DNA of 64,000 bases. It comes from Phaeodactylibacter luteus (GTDB lineage: Bacteria; Bacteroidota; Bacteroidia; Chitinophagales; Saprospiraceae). This document shows, in pieces, positions 51,445 through 60,043 of this stretch; positions within the stretch are counted from its first letter, which is position 1, and each line of letters opens with the position of its first letter. Location: contig NZ_VOOR01000005.1 of NCBI RefSeq assembly GCF_007993045.1, forward strand, positions 1-64,000, given 5' to 3'. The notes beneath the pieces are model-generated. The model ran no database searches. It worked only from the letters and a program-made list of their open reading frames with translations, and was not told the origin of the DNA. The position numbers and the translations under genes were made by a program.

Positions 51445-52299
51445 TCATACTGTAAAAAGCATGTTGTCAATGAGGCGGACCGGCCCGGCCCAAGCCGCTA
51501 TGCAAGCCACGGCTTCGTTGCCAGGCACAAAGCCCGAAAGCGGCTGTAGGGTATCAGGAGCTGCGATCTCAACGTACTCCGGCCGCAGGCCGGCATTGGA
51601 TAGTGCGGCCAGTGCTTTTTGCTGGGCCTCAGCCACAGTAAGACCATTGGCTGCCCATTGCGGGAGCTGCTGAAGCACGCCATATATTGCGAGGGCGCTC
51701 TGCCGCTGTCCTTTGCTGAGCCGCAGGTTGCGGGAGCTCATGGCCAGCCCATCTGCTTCCCTCACCGTGGGCGCGCCCACTACTTCTACAGGCAGTTGGA
51801 GCTGTTTGACCATGGATTTAACGATTTGTAGCTGTTGGTAATCTTTCTGCCCTAAGAAAAGCAGGTCGGGCTGCACCAAGCTCAACAAGCGGTTGACCAC
51901 CTGAGCTACCCCGGCAAAATGCCCGGGGCGGAACTCCCCCTCCATGACGGCAGCCAAGTGGCCAAAGTCGATATCTGGCACGGGCACTTCCTCTTCAGCA
52001 GGGTACACCTCTTCTACTTCGGGCATAAAGACCGCTTGGCAGCCGCTGTTGTGCAGCAGCTCGAGGTCCTGCTCTGGCAGCCGGGGGTACTGCTGCAGGT
52101 CGCTGGCTTCGTTAAATTGGGTAGGGTTGACGAAAATGCTGCATACCGTGCATTGTGCGGCTTGTGCTGCCGCTGCTATCAGCGACAAATGGCCTTGGTG
52201 TAGCGCGCCCATGGTAGGCACAAATGCAACAGTGCGGTTGCGGGACCGGTAGGGCTGCAGGTACGTTTGTAAATCGCTTGCCTTTTTGAATAAGTACAT
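51445..52299 (-). CDS. panC: Pantothenate synthetase
   Basis: PanC condenses pantoate with beta-alanine using ATP. The nucleotidyl-transferase HxGH motif is in PTMGALHQGHLSLI and the (K)MSSRN-like motif in GLAMSSRNLRLS. LFLGQKDYQQL is the pantoate-binding region. The start MYLFKKASDLQTYL was chosen over an upstream ATG whose extra residues are Cys/Trp-rich. It is 284 aa, standard, and divergent from the glycogen-synthase-like gene. Confidence 0.97.
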   Translation of the reverse strand: MYLFKKASDLQTYLQPYRSRNRTVAFVPTMGALHQGHLSLIAAAAQAAQCTVCSIFVNPTQFNEASDLQQYPRLPEQDLELLHNSGCQAVFMPEVEEVYPAEEEVPVPDIDFGHLAAVMEGEFRPGHFAGVAQVVNRLLSLVQPDLLFLGQKDYQQLQIVKSMVKQLQLPVEVVGAPTVREADGLAMSSRNLRLSKGQRQSALAIYGVLQQLPQWAANGLTVAEAQQKALAALSNAGLRPEYVEIAAPDTLQPLSGFVPGNEAVACIAAWAGPVRLIDNMLFTV

Positions 52300-52467
52300 A
52301 AGGTAGTGAGCTGCCGGTTTGAAAGGCCAAAGCAGGGCCCAACAACAGCTGGGCAAGCTGGCTGGGCGGCTTTAGAGCCTGAGTGTCAACCAAAGCGCTA
52401 ATATATACGTTTTTGTTAACAGCGCATTAAGCACCGGGCGAATTCAGTAAAATCGGCATTTTTTTGT

Positions 52468-52475
52468 TAAATTTG
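52468..52475 (+). promoter_or_regulatory. Candidate -7 box (TAAATTTG) of the glycogen-synthase-like gene
   Basis: It matches TAnnTTTG exactly, 57 nt before the start codon. The -33 position is not obvious. Confidence 0.4.
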
Positions 52476-52532
52476 CAAACTTGTTCATTGAACCCTCGGT
52501 GACATCGTGTTTTTTCTAAATATTTATCGCAT

Positions 52533-53357
52533 ATGAGTAAGAAGAAGGTGCTGATTGTTACGCAGGAGATGCATCCTTATACGGCACTCACGGAAGTGTC
52601 TCAGATAGCCAGAAAACTCCCCCAATATATTCAGGAAAATGGCATGGAAATCCGGGTGCTGATGCCCCGGTTCGGTACCATCAACGAGCGTAGGCACCGT
52701 CTGCACGAAGTCGTGCGCCTTTCTGGCATGAATATCATAGTGGATGATGATGACTATCCGCTGATCATCAAAGTGGCTTCCCTGCCCGAAGCCCGCATGC
52801 AGGTCTATTTCCTGGACAATGAAGACTTCTTCAAGCGCAAGCATATCTTTACGGACGAGGACGGCAAGCCGTTCGAGGACAATCCCGACCGGATGGTCTT
52901 TTTCTGCAAAGGGGTAATTGAAACGGTCAAGAAATTTGGATGGGCGCCTGATGTGGTGCACTGCCATGGCTGGATGACAAGCCTTGTGCCGCTGTACTTG
53001 AAAACCGCATACAAGAATGAGCCGCTCTTCCAAAACGCCAAGGTGGTCTACTCTGCCTATGCAGGCTCTCCGGAAGCGGCTTTTTCCGATGCGTTTGCAG
53101 CAAAAGCGTCCATTAATAACCTGACAGAAGACGATCTGCAGGCTTATGTCAGCGATGGCAAAGTGCGCTTGCACGAAGGTGCTATTGCTTTTGCTGACGG
53201 GGTAGTGCTTGGCAGCGAAGCCGCCGACGAAGGGGTGGCCGATGCGGTAAGCAGCGCAGACAAGCCCGTCCTTGAATACCAAGGGGAGGAGGGCTTTGGC
53301 TCTGCTTATATGGAGTTTTACGAAAACCTCACAGAAGAGGAGGTCGAAGGCAAATAA
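52533..53357 (+). CDS. Glycogen/starch-synthase N-terminal domain protein (GT5-like, single domain)
   Basis: The first part (VLIVTQEMHPYTALTEVSQIARKLP, then DVVHCHGWMTSLVPLYL) is the N-terminal Rossmann domain of GT5 glycogen synthases, but there is no C-terminal catalytic domain: 274 aa against about 470-500. The KxGGL motif that binds ADP-glucose in GT5 is replaced by ALTEVSQ. It therefore probably does not elongate glucan; a scaffold or sensor role is likely. In Bacteroidota this gene type commonly lies between panC and DUF4270, as it does here. The C-terminus is acidic. Confidence 0.85.
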   Translation: MSKKKVLIVTQEMHPYTALTEVSQIARKLPQYIQENGMEIRVLMPRFGTINERRHRLHEVVRLSGMNIIVDDDDYPLIIKVASLPEARMQVYFLDNEDFFKRKHIFTDEDGKPFEDNPDRMVFFCKGVIETVKKFGWAPDVVHCHGWMTSLVPLYLKTAYKNEPLFQNAKVVYSAYAGSPEAAFSDAFAAKASINNLTEDDLQAYVSDGKVRLHEGAIAFADGVVLGSEAADEGVADAVSSADKPVLEYQGEEGFGSAYMEFYENLTEEEVEGK

Positions 53358-53781
53358 TGCCCCGGCTAGGGCTTTCCTGGGCGCTCCCTTTTGTCTTTGA
53401 AGTGCTTGGCTCGTTTGCGCCCGCCTGTTTTTGACAGCCGGGCGCAGCTGGTTTCAGCATAATAAAACTGGCAACAGAGCCAACGTTATGGCTAAGGCAG
53501 CGCTCTTTAATCTATATTGAGGATTCGCTTTTGGCGCGAAGGTGCCCCAATTCCGTTCTGAACCAAGTGCGGTATATTCAAGAAGAAGGTGAAAGATGCC
53601 CGTTCTTGAATCACATAGCCTAAGCTTAGTAGCTGGCCTGGCCGCCTCACAAGGCTTTGGCAGGCGGGAGAGCGACGAAGTGCAGGATGGGATTTGGCCA
53701 ATGTGCCCCAAAGGGTGAGGCCCCGATATTAGTCTTAGTGCAACATGGATACTTACTCACCAATCCACTACGGAAAATCTT
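53358..53781. other. Intergenic region with hairpin
   Basis: It holds one stable hairpin (53417-53445) and no gene. No repeat element was found. Confidence 0.45.
53417..53445. promoter_or_regulatory. Hairpin downstream of the glycogen-synthase-like gene
   Basis: GCGCCCG / CGGGCGC stem continued after a C-C mismatch by CTGT / ACAG around a TTTTG loop. There is no T tract; it may be a termination or stability element. Confidence 0.4.
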
Positions 53782-55158
53782 ATGAACCTTAAGTCTGTCT
53801 TTGGCCTTTCGGCCCTTACCATAGCCCTTCTTTATGCTGCCTGTTCAGACCCCACTATCGTTGGGGCCGGCCTGCTCGACGAAGACCGTGCAGATATTGG
53901 CTTTACGGATACATTTACCCTCAGGGCAGATACAGAGCTGAGCGAGCCATTGCTCACCTACTCCCCTTTTGCCAGCCTTCAGCTCGACCGCTTTCTGTTT
54001 GGGAAAATGAACGACCCGGTCTTCGGCCGCTCGGCTGCTGCCATCAATATGCAGTTCCTGCCTAGCGGCACGCCGGTATTCGAAGACCTGAACAGCATCG
54101 ACTCTGTCGTGCTAGTGCTCCCTTATACGCTTTCTGCCTTTTATGGCAAAACAGAAGGAGAGCCCTTCTCCATGGGGGTCTTCAACCTGCAGGAGCTATT
54201 GGACGAGGACGCAGAATATGAGTCTGGGCGCAAAGCGGCTTTCGACCCCATGCCTTTGACAGACTATGCCTTTACGGCAACGCAAGATAGCCTGGAGTAT
54301 GTTGACTACCTAGGCACAGAGCCGGATACAACAAGCTTCCCGCACCTCAGAGTGCCTTTGCCCCTTTCTTTTGCCGACTCCTTGGTGAGCCACTTCTTCG
54401 CCGACTCTATGGCTTACACGGATACGGATATATTCTTGAGCGCTTTCCCGGGCTTCCACCTGGAAAGCACTTCAGAGAACGAGGGCATGCTGGGCATCAC
54501 CCTGTTGTCTGTCAGGGCGGGCATACATTTGTATTATAGGGACTCCTCGGATACGCCCCGCCGGCAGCTTTATAATTTCAACTCCCCTGATGTGGTGCAG
54601 TATGCAGAATTTGAGCACGACTTCACGGGCACCCCTGTGGCAGATGCTGTAGCCAATGGTGTGGCTGACGACGAAGTGTTTTATGTGCAGGGGATGGCCG
54701 GAGCCCGTGGCAAGATGAAGCTGCCGGACCTGAGCTCGCTTTCTGATGTGGCCATCAATCAGGCAGAGCTCGATGTTTACGTAGCCGATCTGGAAGAAGG
54801 GGACACTACATTCGAGCATGCTATGCAGCTGGTGCTCCTGACTACGGATAGTGATGGGGAAGAGGTCTTTATTGACGATGTCATCGTAGCAGATAGTAGA
54901 AACCTTCAGCTGGCCGAGTTTTTCGGCGGTGTGCCGGAAACCAATGAGGAGGGGGTGCTCCACTACCGCATGTCTATTTCAAATTATGTACAGATGGTCA
55001 TCGAAGGAGAAGCGTCGGACGAGTTCTACTTCATCCCTATTTTCAATAATGACGTTTCAGAAGTCAAGCGGGCTGAAACCGCCGAGCGGGCTACTCTCTG
55101 CGGAGGCAGCCACCCGGAGTATCCGGCTACCCTCCGGGTGACCTTTACCCGGCTGTAG
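53782..55158 (+). CDS. DUF4270 lipoprotein
   Basis: The signal ends ALLYAACSD, a good lipobox, so it is an anchored lipoprotein. The mature chain (DPTIVGAGLLDEDR...LNSIDSVVLVLPYT...) is the DUF4270 family, conserved in Bacteroidota next to glmS and the glycogen-synthase-like gene; function is not established. Aromatic/Thr-rich strands follow, suggesting a beta-rich fold. Length 458 aa is full. Likely surface-exposed or in the outer-membrane inner leaflet (inference). Confidence 0.88.
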   Translation: MNLKSVFGLSALTIALLYAACSDPTIVGAGLLDEDRADIGFTDTFTLRADTELSEPLLTYSPFASLQLDRFLFGKMNDPVFGRSAAAINMQFLPSGTPVFEDLNSIDSVVLVLPYTLSAFYGKTEGEPFSMGVFNLQELLDEDAEYESGRKAAFDPMPLTDYAFTATQDSLEYVDYLGTEPDTTSFPHLRVPLPLSFADSLVSHFFADSMAYTDTDIFLSAFPGFHLESTSENEGMLGITLLSVRAGIHLYYRDSSDTPRRQLYNFNSPDVVQYAEFEHDFTGTPVADAVANGVADDEVFYVQGMAGARGKMKLPDLSSLSDVAINQAELDVYVADLEEGDTTFEHAMQLVLLTTDSDGEEVFIDDVIVADSRNLQLAEFFGGVPETNEEGVLHYRMSISNYVQMVIEGEASDEFYFIPIFNNDVSEVKRAETAERATLCGGSHPEYPATLRVTFTRL

Positions 55159-55545
55159 CGCGGTGGGCCAGACATTCCTGACGTCCAAAAGGATAAAGAA
55201 AGCCAAAACTTCTCTGGCCTGCTTAAAGTTTGTACCTTGTGGCAACCTTATGCAGGCTGGGCTCGTTGAAGCCAGGTACGGCGGAAAGCCCGTCAAGCTC
55301 CGATACAGTATGGCGCTGAGCTCAACGTCTTGGCCGAGCCACTGAAAAAGCCTCAACTACTTACCTGATTGAAAAACCTCCGCGCGCATTACTGGCTTGC
55401 CAGTACACAAAGGCTGAAGGCAGCCTGTGCGGTATTAGCAGTACAAAACAAGCACGACGAACACAACTGAGATTTACGTGGCTGTACTTGCCCTTTCGGG
55501 CATTGCCCGAGCAAACCCATTTTCAATAGACGAAACTGAAAACAA
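55159..55545. other. glmS upstream region
   Basis: Nothing coding. It contains the mutually exclusive hairpin pair near 55490-55509. No glmS ribozyme-like core was recognised. No TAnnTTTG box is convincing. Confidence 0.5.
55490..55509 (+). promoter_or_regulatory. Two overlapping hairpins in the glmS leader
   Basis: GCCCTTTCGGGC (55490-55501) and CGGGCATTGCCCG (55497-55509) share CGGGC, so only one can form at a time. They end 36 nt before the start codon of glmS, a place suited to an RNA switch, but no ligand evidence exists. Confidence 0.35.
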
Positions 55546-57384
55546 ATGTGTGGAATTGTTGCTTATATCGGACCCCGTCAGGCTTGTCCTATCCTTATCA
55601 ATGGGCTTAAATTGCTGGAGTACCGTGGATATGATAGCGCGGGCATCGCACTGATGAACGGAGAGCTGAGCGTCTACAAGCGCAAGGGGAAAGTGTCTGA
55701 GCTGGAAGGCTTTATTGAAGGGCAGAAGCAGGAGAGCACCGTGGGCATAGGCCATACCCGATGGGCGACCCACGGAGAGCCAGACGATATCAATGCTCAC
55801 CCCCACCGTTCAGGCAACGGGCGGCTCGTGATGGTCCATAATGGGATAATCGAGAACTACAGCCCGCTCAAGAGTGCCTTGGAAAAAGAAGGGCACATTT
55901 TCCACAGCCAAACAGACACGGAGGTGCTCGTTCATCTGATCGAAGAGATTCAGCAGCAGGGCGACCTGCCGTTGGAAGAGGCGGTCCGCATCGCTCTTGG
56001 AAGGGTAGTCGGTGCGTATGCTATAGTGCTGATGGACAAAAACGACCCCGATAAGCTTGTTGCTGCCCGAAAAGCCAGCCCTTTGGTGATTGGCGTAGGC
56101 GAAGATGAGTACTTCCTGGCTTCAGATGCCACGCCCCTCGCTGGGCATACCAAGCGGGTCATTTACATGAATGACGAAGAGATCGCTGTGGTGCACCGCA
56201 ATGGCGACCTGCAGATCAAGACGATCAGCAACCGGGTGCAGACCCCCTTTGTGCAGGAGCTCGATATGAAAATCGAGGAGCTGGAAAAAAGCGGATATGA
56301 GCATTTCATGCTCAAAGAGATACACCAACAGCCCGAGACGGTCGCAGACTGTATGCGGGGCCGCCTCAGCCACGAGTCGCCTTATATCCGCTTGGGCGGT
56401 GTAGAGGAGTACGATAAAACCATAACCAATGCCCGCCGCTTTATCATCGCGGCCTGCGGCACATCTTGGCACGCAGGGCTCATAGGCGAATACCTATTTG
56501 AAGACTTGGCGCGTATACCTGTAGAGGTGGAGTACGCTTCGGAGCTGCGCTACCGCAACCCTATCATACAGGAAGGCGATGTGGTGATTGCCCTTTCCCA
56601 ATCTGGCGAAACCGCAGATACGCTAGCTGCGCTGGAAATGGCCAAAGCCAAAGGCGCAATGATTTATGGCGTGGTCAATGTAGTCGGCTCTTCTATATCG
56701 CGCCTCACAGATGCAGGGTCCTATATACATGCAGGGCCCGAAATCGGCGTCGCTTCCACCAAAGCTTTTACCGGGCAGGTGGTACTGTTGACTATGATGG
56801 CGATCAGCCTGGGGTACAAGCGGGGGCGCATCCCCAACTCCTATTTCCACAAGCTGATTACCGAATTGCAGAACATTCCCGGCAAAATTGAGAAAGTTCT
56901 TCAGCACGAAGAGCAAATTAAGTATATTGCCAATGAAATTAAGGACCGCCATAATGCCCTTTACCTAGGGCGCGGTTTCAACTTCCCTGTAGCGCTAGAG
57001 GGCGCCCTGAAGCTCAAGGAAATTTCCTATATTCATGCAGAAGGCTACCCTGCAGCTGAAATGAAGCATGGGCCTATCGCGCTGATCGATGAGGAAATGC
57101 CCGTCATCGTGATCGCAACGAACAAGAGCGCCTACGAAAAAATCGTTAGCAACATTCAGGAAGTAAAAGCCCGGAAGGGCATGGTCATCGCGGTCGTTAC
57201 CGAAGGCGATGAAGCCATCAGCAAGATGGCGGATTACACCATAGAAATCCCTGATACGGAGGAGCCGCTCACGCCGCTGCTCTCCGTCATCCCCTTGCAG
57301 CTGCTTTCTTACCACATAGCGGTAATGAGGGGCTGCAACGTAGACCAGCCTAGAAATTTGGCTAAGTCTGTAACTGTCGAATAA
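55546..57384 (+). CDS. glmS: Glutamine-fructose-6-phosphate aminotransferase (isomerising)
   Basis: GlmS makes glucosamine-6-phosphate, the entry to peptidoglycan and LPS. MCGIVAYIGPR places the N-terminal catalytic Cys, and HNGIIENY, SQSGETADTL and the C-terminal NLAKSVTVE complete the glutaminase and two SIS domains. Length 612 aa is standard. Next to DUF4290 and murA, it makes a peptidoglycan-precursor cluster, separated from DUF4290 by a hairpin. Confidence 0.98.
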   Translation: MCGIVAYIGPRQACPILINGLKLLEYRGYDSAGIALMNGELSVYKRKGKVSELEGFIEGQKQESTVGIGHTRWATHGEPDDINAHPHRSGNGRLVMVHNGIIENYSPLKSALEKEGHIFHSQTDTEVLVHLIEEIQQQGDLPLEEAVRIALGRVVGAYAIVLMDKNDPDKLVAARKASPLVIGVGEDEYFLASDATPLAGHTKRVIYMNDEEIAVVHRNGDLQIKTISNRVQTPFVQELDMKIEELEKSGYEHFMLKEIHQQPETVADCMRGRLSHESPYIRLGGVEEYDKTITNARRFIIAACGTSWHAGLIGEYLFEDLARIPVEVEYASELRYRNPIIQEGDVVIALSQSGETADTLAALEMAKAKGAMIYGVVNVVGSSISRLTDAGSYIHAGPEIGVASTKAFTGQVVLLTMMAISLGYKRGRIPNSYFHKLITELQNIPGKIEKVLQHEEQIKYIANEIKDRHNALYLGRGFNFPVALEGALKLKEISYIHAEGYPAAEMKHGPIALIDEEMPVIVIATNKSAYEKIVSNIQEVKARKGMVIAVVTEGDEAISKMADYTIEIPDTEEPLTPLLSVIPLQLLSYHIAVMRGCNVDQPRNLAKSVTVE

Positions 57385-57390
57385 AAAAAA

Positions 57391-57410
57391 GCGCTCTGTT
57401 AAAAGAGCGC
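57391..57410. terminator. Hairpin after glmS with A tract on the plus side
   Basis: GCGCTCT / AGAGCGC stem with a 6-nt loop is preceded by eight A and followed by GTTCAC. It would be an intrinsic terminator only on the minus strand, where no gene is present; on the plus strand it could be an attenuator or stability element. Confidence 0.4.
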
Positions 57411-57432
57411 GTTCACTTAAGCTAGATAACAT

Positions 57433-58143
57433 ATGAACGATCCTGTCCACATTGGGATGGAGTATAACTCGAACCGTGAGAACCTCATCATACCGGAATA
57501 TGGCCGCAACGTGCAGAAGATGATTGCTTACGCAAAAGAGCTGGAAAGCCGCGAGATGCGCCAAGCTGTCATTGAGAAAATCATCGATATGATGCAGATG
57601 ATGCACCCGCAGAGCCGCAGTATTGAAGACTACCGGGAGCGCCTCTGGAAACACGTATTCCGCATTGCAGACTATGACCTTGATGTAGACTACCCCTACG
57701 GCGACCCTCCCACCGAGGATGAAAAACGCAAAAAGCCGGATCAGGTACCCTATCCCGTGATGGAAGCCCGCTATCGCCACTATGGCCACAATGTACAGGT
57801 GCTGATCAAAAAAGCCCGTGAAATGGAAGAAGGGCCAAAACGGGAAGGCTTTGTTTCTACTATTGGCTCTTACATGAAGCTGGCTTACCGTACTTGGAAT
57901 AAAGAGCACTACGTGAGCGACGAGGTCATCAAAGGCGACTTAGAATCCCTTTCTGGTGGCGAGCTGAGCATGTCAGAGAATGAGTCTATCGAGAACCTGA
58001 CCAACAACAACACTCAGGGCGGTAGCCATCACCACAGCAACAATAACAATAACAACCGCCGCCGGGCTACTGGCAAGCGCGGGAGCAGCAACAACAGCCG
58101 TCAGCGTGGCGGCGGGCGAGGCAGCTACCGCCGCAAACGATAA
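57433..58143 (+). CDS. DUF4290 protein with basic tail
   Basis: The conserved DUF4290 core (residues about 1-170) begins NDPVHIGMEYNSNRENLIIPEYGRN and is helical. It is found in Bacteroidota beside murA. The last about 60 residues are low-complexity: HHHSNNNNNNRRRATGKRG then RQRGGGRGSYRRKR, a basic, RGG-like tail suited to RNA or anionic-surface binding. Function is unknown. Total 236 aa. glmS lies 48 nt upstream; murA follows with its own promoter-like box. Confidence 0.88.
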   Translation: MNDPVHIGMEYNSNRENLIIPEYGRNVQKMIAYAKELESREMRQAVIEKIIDMMQMMHPQSRSIEDYRERLWKHVFRIADYDLDVDYPYGDPPTEDEKRKKPDQVPYPVMEARYRHYGHNVQVLIKKAREMEEGPKREGFVSTIGSYMKLAYRTWNKEHYVSDEVIKGDLESLSGGELSMSENESIENLTNNNTQGGSHHHSNNNNNNRRRATGKRGSSNNSRQRGGGRGSYRRKR

Positions 58144-58226
58144 CCCTTGCACCGCCCTGACGGCCCCCCTACGAAGCCCTGCCCGCCTCCTTATCGGGCA
58201 GGGCTTCATAATTTCTGCCCTGTTCT

Positions 58227-58257
58227 TTTCGCAGGCGCTACAGCCACCTTACCTTTG
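58227..58257 (+). promoter_or_regulatory. Promoter of murA
   Basis: TTTC (58227-58230, -33-like) and TACCTTTG (58250-58257, exact -7 consensus) are 19 nt apart. The predicted start of transcription is about 13 nt before the ATG. Confidence 0.55.
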
Positions 58258-58276
58258 CGGCAACAAAACCCAAGCT

Positions 58277-59593
58277 ATGTCCCTAGACGCTTTTGAAGTG
58301 ATTGGCGGAAAGCCATTGAGCGGCGCTGTCGTACCGCAAGGTGCTAAGAACGAGGCGCTGCAGGTGCTGTGTGCGACCCTGCTGACAGAAGAGCCGGTAA
58401 CCATTTCCAACCTGCCCGATATTTTAGACGTCAACCGCCTCCTTGAGCTTTTAGCGGGCCTGGGGGTAAGCGTTGAGCGGCTCGCTCCCGGCACCTACCG
58501 TTTCGAAGCCAAGTCTGTTGACCTTAGCTTTTTCCAAACGGAAGCTTTCCGGAGGGATGCCAGCCGCATCCGGGGCTCTGTTATGCTCATTGCGCCCTTG
58601 TTGGCTCGCTTTGGGCAGGCTTTCCTGCCTCAGCCCGGAGGGGATAAGATCGGCCGCCGCCGCCTCGATACACACTTCACCGGGCTGCAAGCCCTGGGCG
58701 CTGTGTTCAATTATGAGCCGGAACAGCGGCAGTACGCGGTAAAGGCCAGCCGGCTGAAGGGGGCCTACCTCCTGATGGATGAAATTTCCGTGACGGGCAC
58801 AGCCAACGTCCTTATGGCTGCCGTGCTGGCAGAAGGGGTTACCCAAATCTATAACGCCGCATGTGAGCCTTATGTACAGCAGTTGTGCCGTATGCTGGTA
58901 AGCATGGGGGCGAAGATTTCTGGCATAGGCTCCAACCTGCTGACCATAGAAGGGGTGAGCCGGCTGGGAGGGGCAACCCACCGGCTGCTGCCCGATATGA
59001 TTGAAATTGGCTCTTTTATCGGCCTGGCAGCAATGACACAATCAGAACTGACCATCAAGGACGCCCGTATTGATCAGCTGGGGATCATCCCCCGTATGTT
59101 CGAACGCATGGGCGTAAAGCTGGAGTTCAGCGGGGATGATATCCGTATCCCGGCACAGGAAGAATACGAGATACAGACTTTCATCGATGGCTCTATCATG
59201 ACCATATACGATGCGCCCTGGCCAGGCTTCACCCCTGACCTGATGAGCATCATGCTGGTACTGGCGACTCAGGCCAAAGGCAGTGTGCTCATCCACCAAA
59301 AGATGTTCGAAAGCCGGCTTTTCTTCGTAGACAAGCTCATCGATATGGGCGCACAGATCATCCTTTGCGACCCTCACCGGGCTACCGTGATCGGCTTAGG
59401 GCGCAAACATCAGCTGCGGGGCATTTCCATGTCTTCCCCCGATATCCGCGCCGGCGTCTCCCTCCTGATTGCGGCCTTATCGGCCAATGGGCGGAGCGTT
59501 ATCCACAATATCCACCAAATTGACCGTGGCTACGAGAACATCGATGGCCGCTTGCGGTCGCTAGGGGCTGAAATCCGCCGTATTGAGGGGTGA
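58277..59593 (+). CDS. murA: UDP-N-acetylglucosamine 1-carboxyvinyltransferase
   Basis: MurA transfers enolpyruvate to UDP-GlcNAc, the first committed step of peptidoglycan synthesis. PQGAKNEALQVL (19-30), the SRIRGSVMLIAPLLA segment and DIRAGVSLLIAAL are diagnostic. The catalytic-loop residue is Asp123 (GGDKIGRR), where E. coli has Cys115; the Cys-to-Asp form is active but not alkylated by fosfomycin. The start MSLDAFEVIGG excludes an upstream extension that reads through the promoter. Length 438 aa. The next gene overlaps in frame only if its early ATG were used. Confidence 0.97.
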   Translation: MSLDAFEVIGGKPLSGAVVPQGAKNEALQVLCATLLTEEPVTISNLPDILDVNRLLELLAGLGVSVERLAPGTYRFEAKSVDLSFFQTEAFRRDASRIRGSVMLIAPLLARFGQAFLPQPGGDKIGRRRLDTHFTGLQALGAVFNYEPEQRQYAVKASRLKGAYLLMDEISVTGTANVLMAAVLAEGVTQIYNAACEPYVQQLCRMLVSMGAKISGIGSNLLTIEGVSRLGGATHRLLPDMIEIGSFIGLAAMTQSELTIKDARIDQLGIIPRMFERMGVKLEFSGDDIRIPAQEEYEIQTFIDGSIMTIYDAPWPGFTPDLMSIMLVLATQAKGSVLIHQKMFESRLFFVDKLIDMGAQIILCDPHRATVIGLGRKHQLRGISMSSPDIRAGVSLLIAALSANGRSVIHNIHQIDRGYENIDGRLRSLGAEIRRIEG

Positions 59594-59622
59594 GCGCTCC
59601 ACAGCATAAATCAAAAGATAAT

Positions 59623-59931
59623 ATGAGCAAGATCGTATACAACGTTACCATAAAGGTAGAGCATGAAATCCATCAGGACTGGCTGCGTTGGATGAAGCGT
59701 GTGCACGTGCCTGCTGTAATGGACACAGGGATGTTCATTGAGCATAAAATGTGCCGCCTGCTTGGTGTAGATGAAGAAGACGGCATCACTTATGCCGTTC
59801 AGTACATTTCCCCCAATATGGCCACCTTCCAGTTGTACCAGGAGAAGCACGCCTACCACCTGCAAAAAGATGTGGCCGACCGCTACAAGGGCAAGTACGT
59901 GGCCTTCCGGACGCTCATGGAGGTCGTTTAA
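59623..59931 (+). CDS. DUF4286 family protein
   Basis: MSKIVYNVTIKVEHEIHQDWLRWMKRVHVPAVMDTG is the family's conserved start; the rest (HKMCRLL, YAVQY, YVAFRTLMEVV) fits the 100-residue domain, probably a ferredoxin-like dimeric alpha-beta barrel fold. Function unknown. The later ATG was used since the first would overlap murA and lacks conservation. It lies just downstream of murA (29 nt) and is likely co-transcribed. Confidence 0.9.
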   Translation: MSKIVYNVTIKVEHEIHQDWLRWMKRVHVPAVMDTGMFIEHKMCRLLGVDEEDGITYAVQYISPNMATFQLYQEKHAYHLQKDVADRYKGKYVAFRTLMEVV

Positions 59932-59976
59932 AGCAGGCTTAACCTGGCTTTAACGGCCCTGCTGGCAAAGGGGGTG

Positions 59977-60004
59977 TATCTTTGTAGGCAGGGGCTTATC
60001 TTTG
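59977..60004 (+). promoter_or_regulatory. Two tandem -7-like boxes upstream of lptC
   Basis: TATCTTTG occurs twice, at 59977-59984 and 59997-60004, 20 nt apart; both match TAnnTTTG. Either could drive lptC, giving starts about 50 and 30 nt before the ATG. Confidence 0.45.
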
Positions 60005-60043
60005 TTGCAGCTTTCTCCCTAGAGAGGGGCAAGACCTAAGTGT

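Noticed and set aside
52524-53282. 252-aa minus-strand open frame
   Set aside because: Antisense to the glycogen-synthase-like gene.
55159-55545. glmS ribozyme
   Set aside because: No ribozyme core was recognised in the leader; only two short competing hairpins.
56995-57909. 304-aa minus-strand open frame
   Set aside because: Antisense to glmS and DUF4290, spanning their gap; no recognisable motif.
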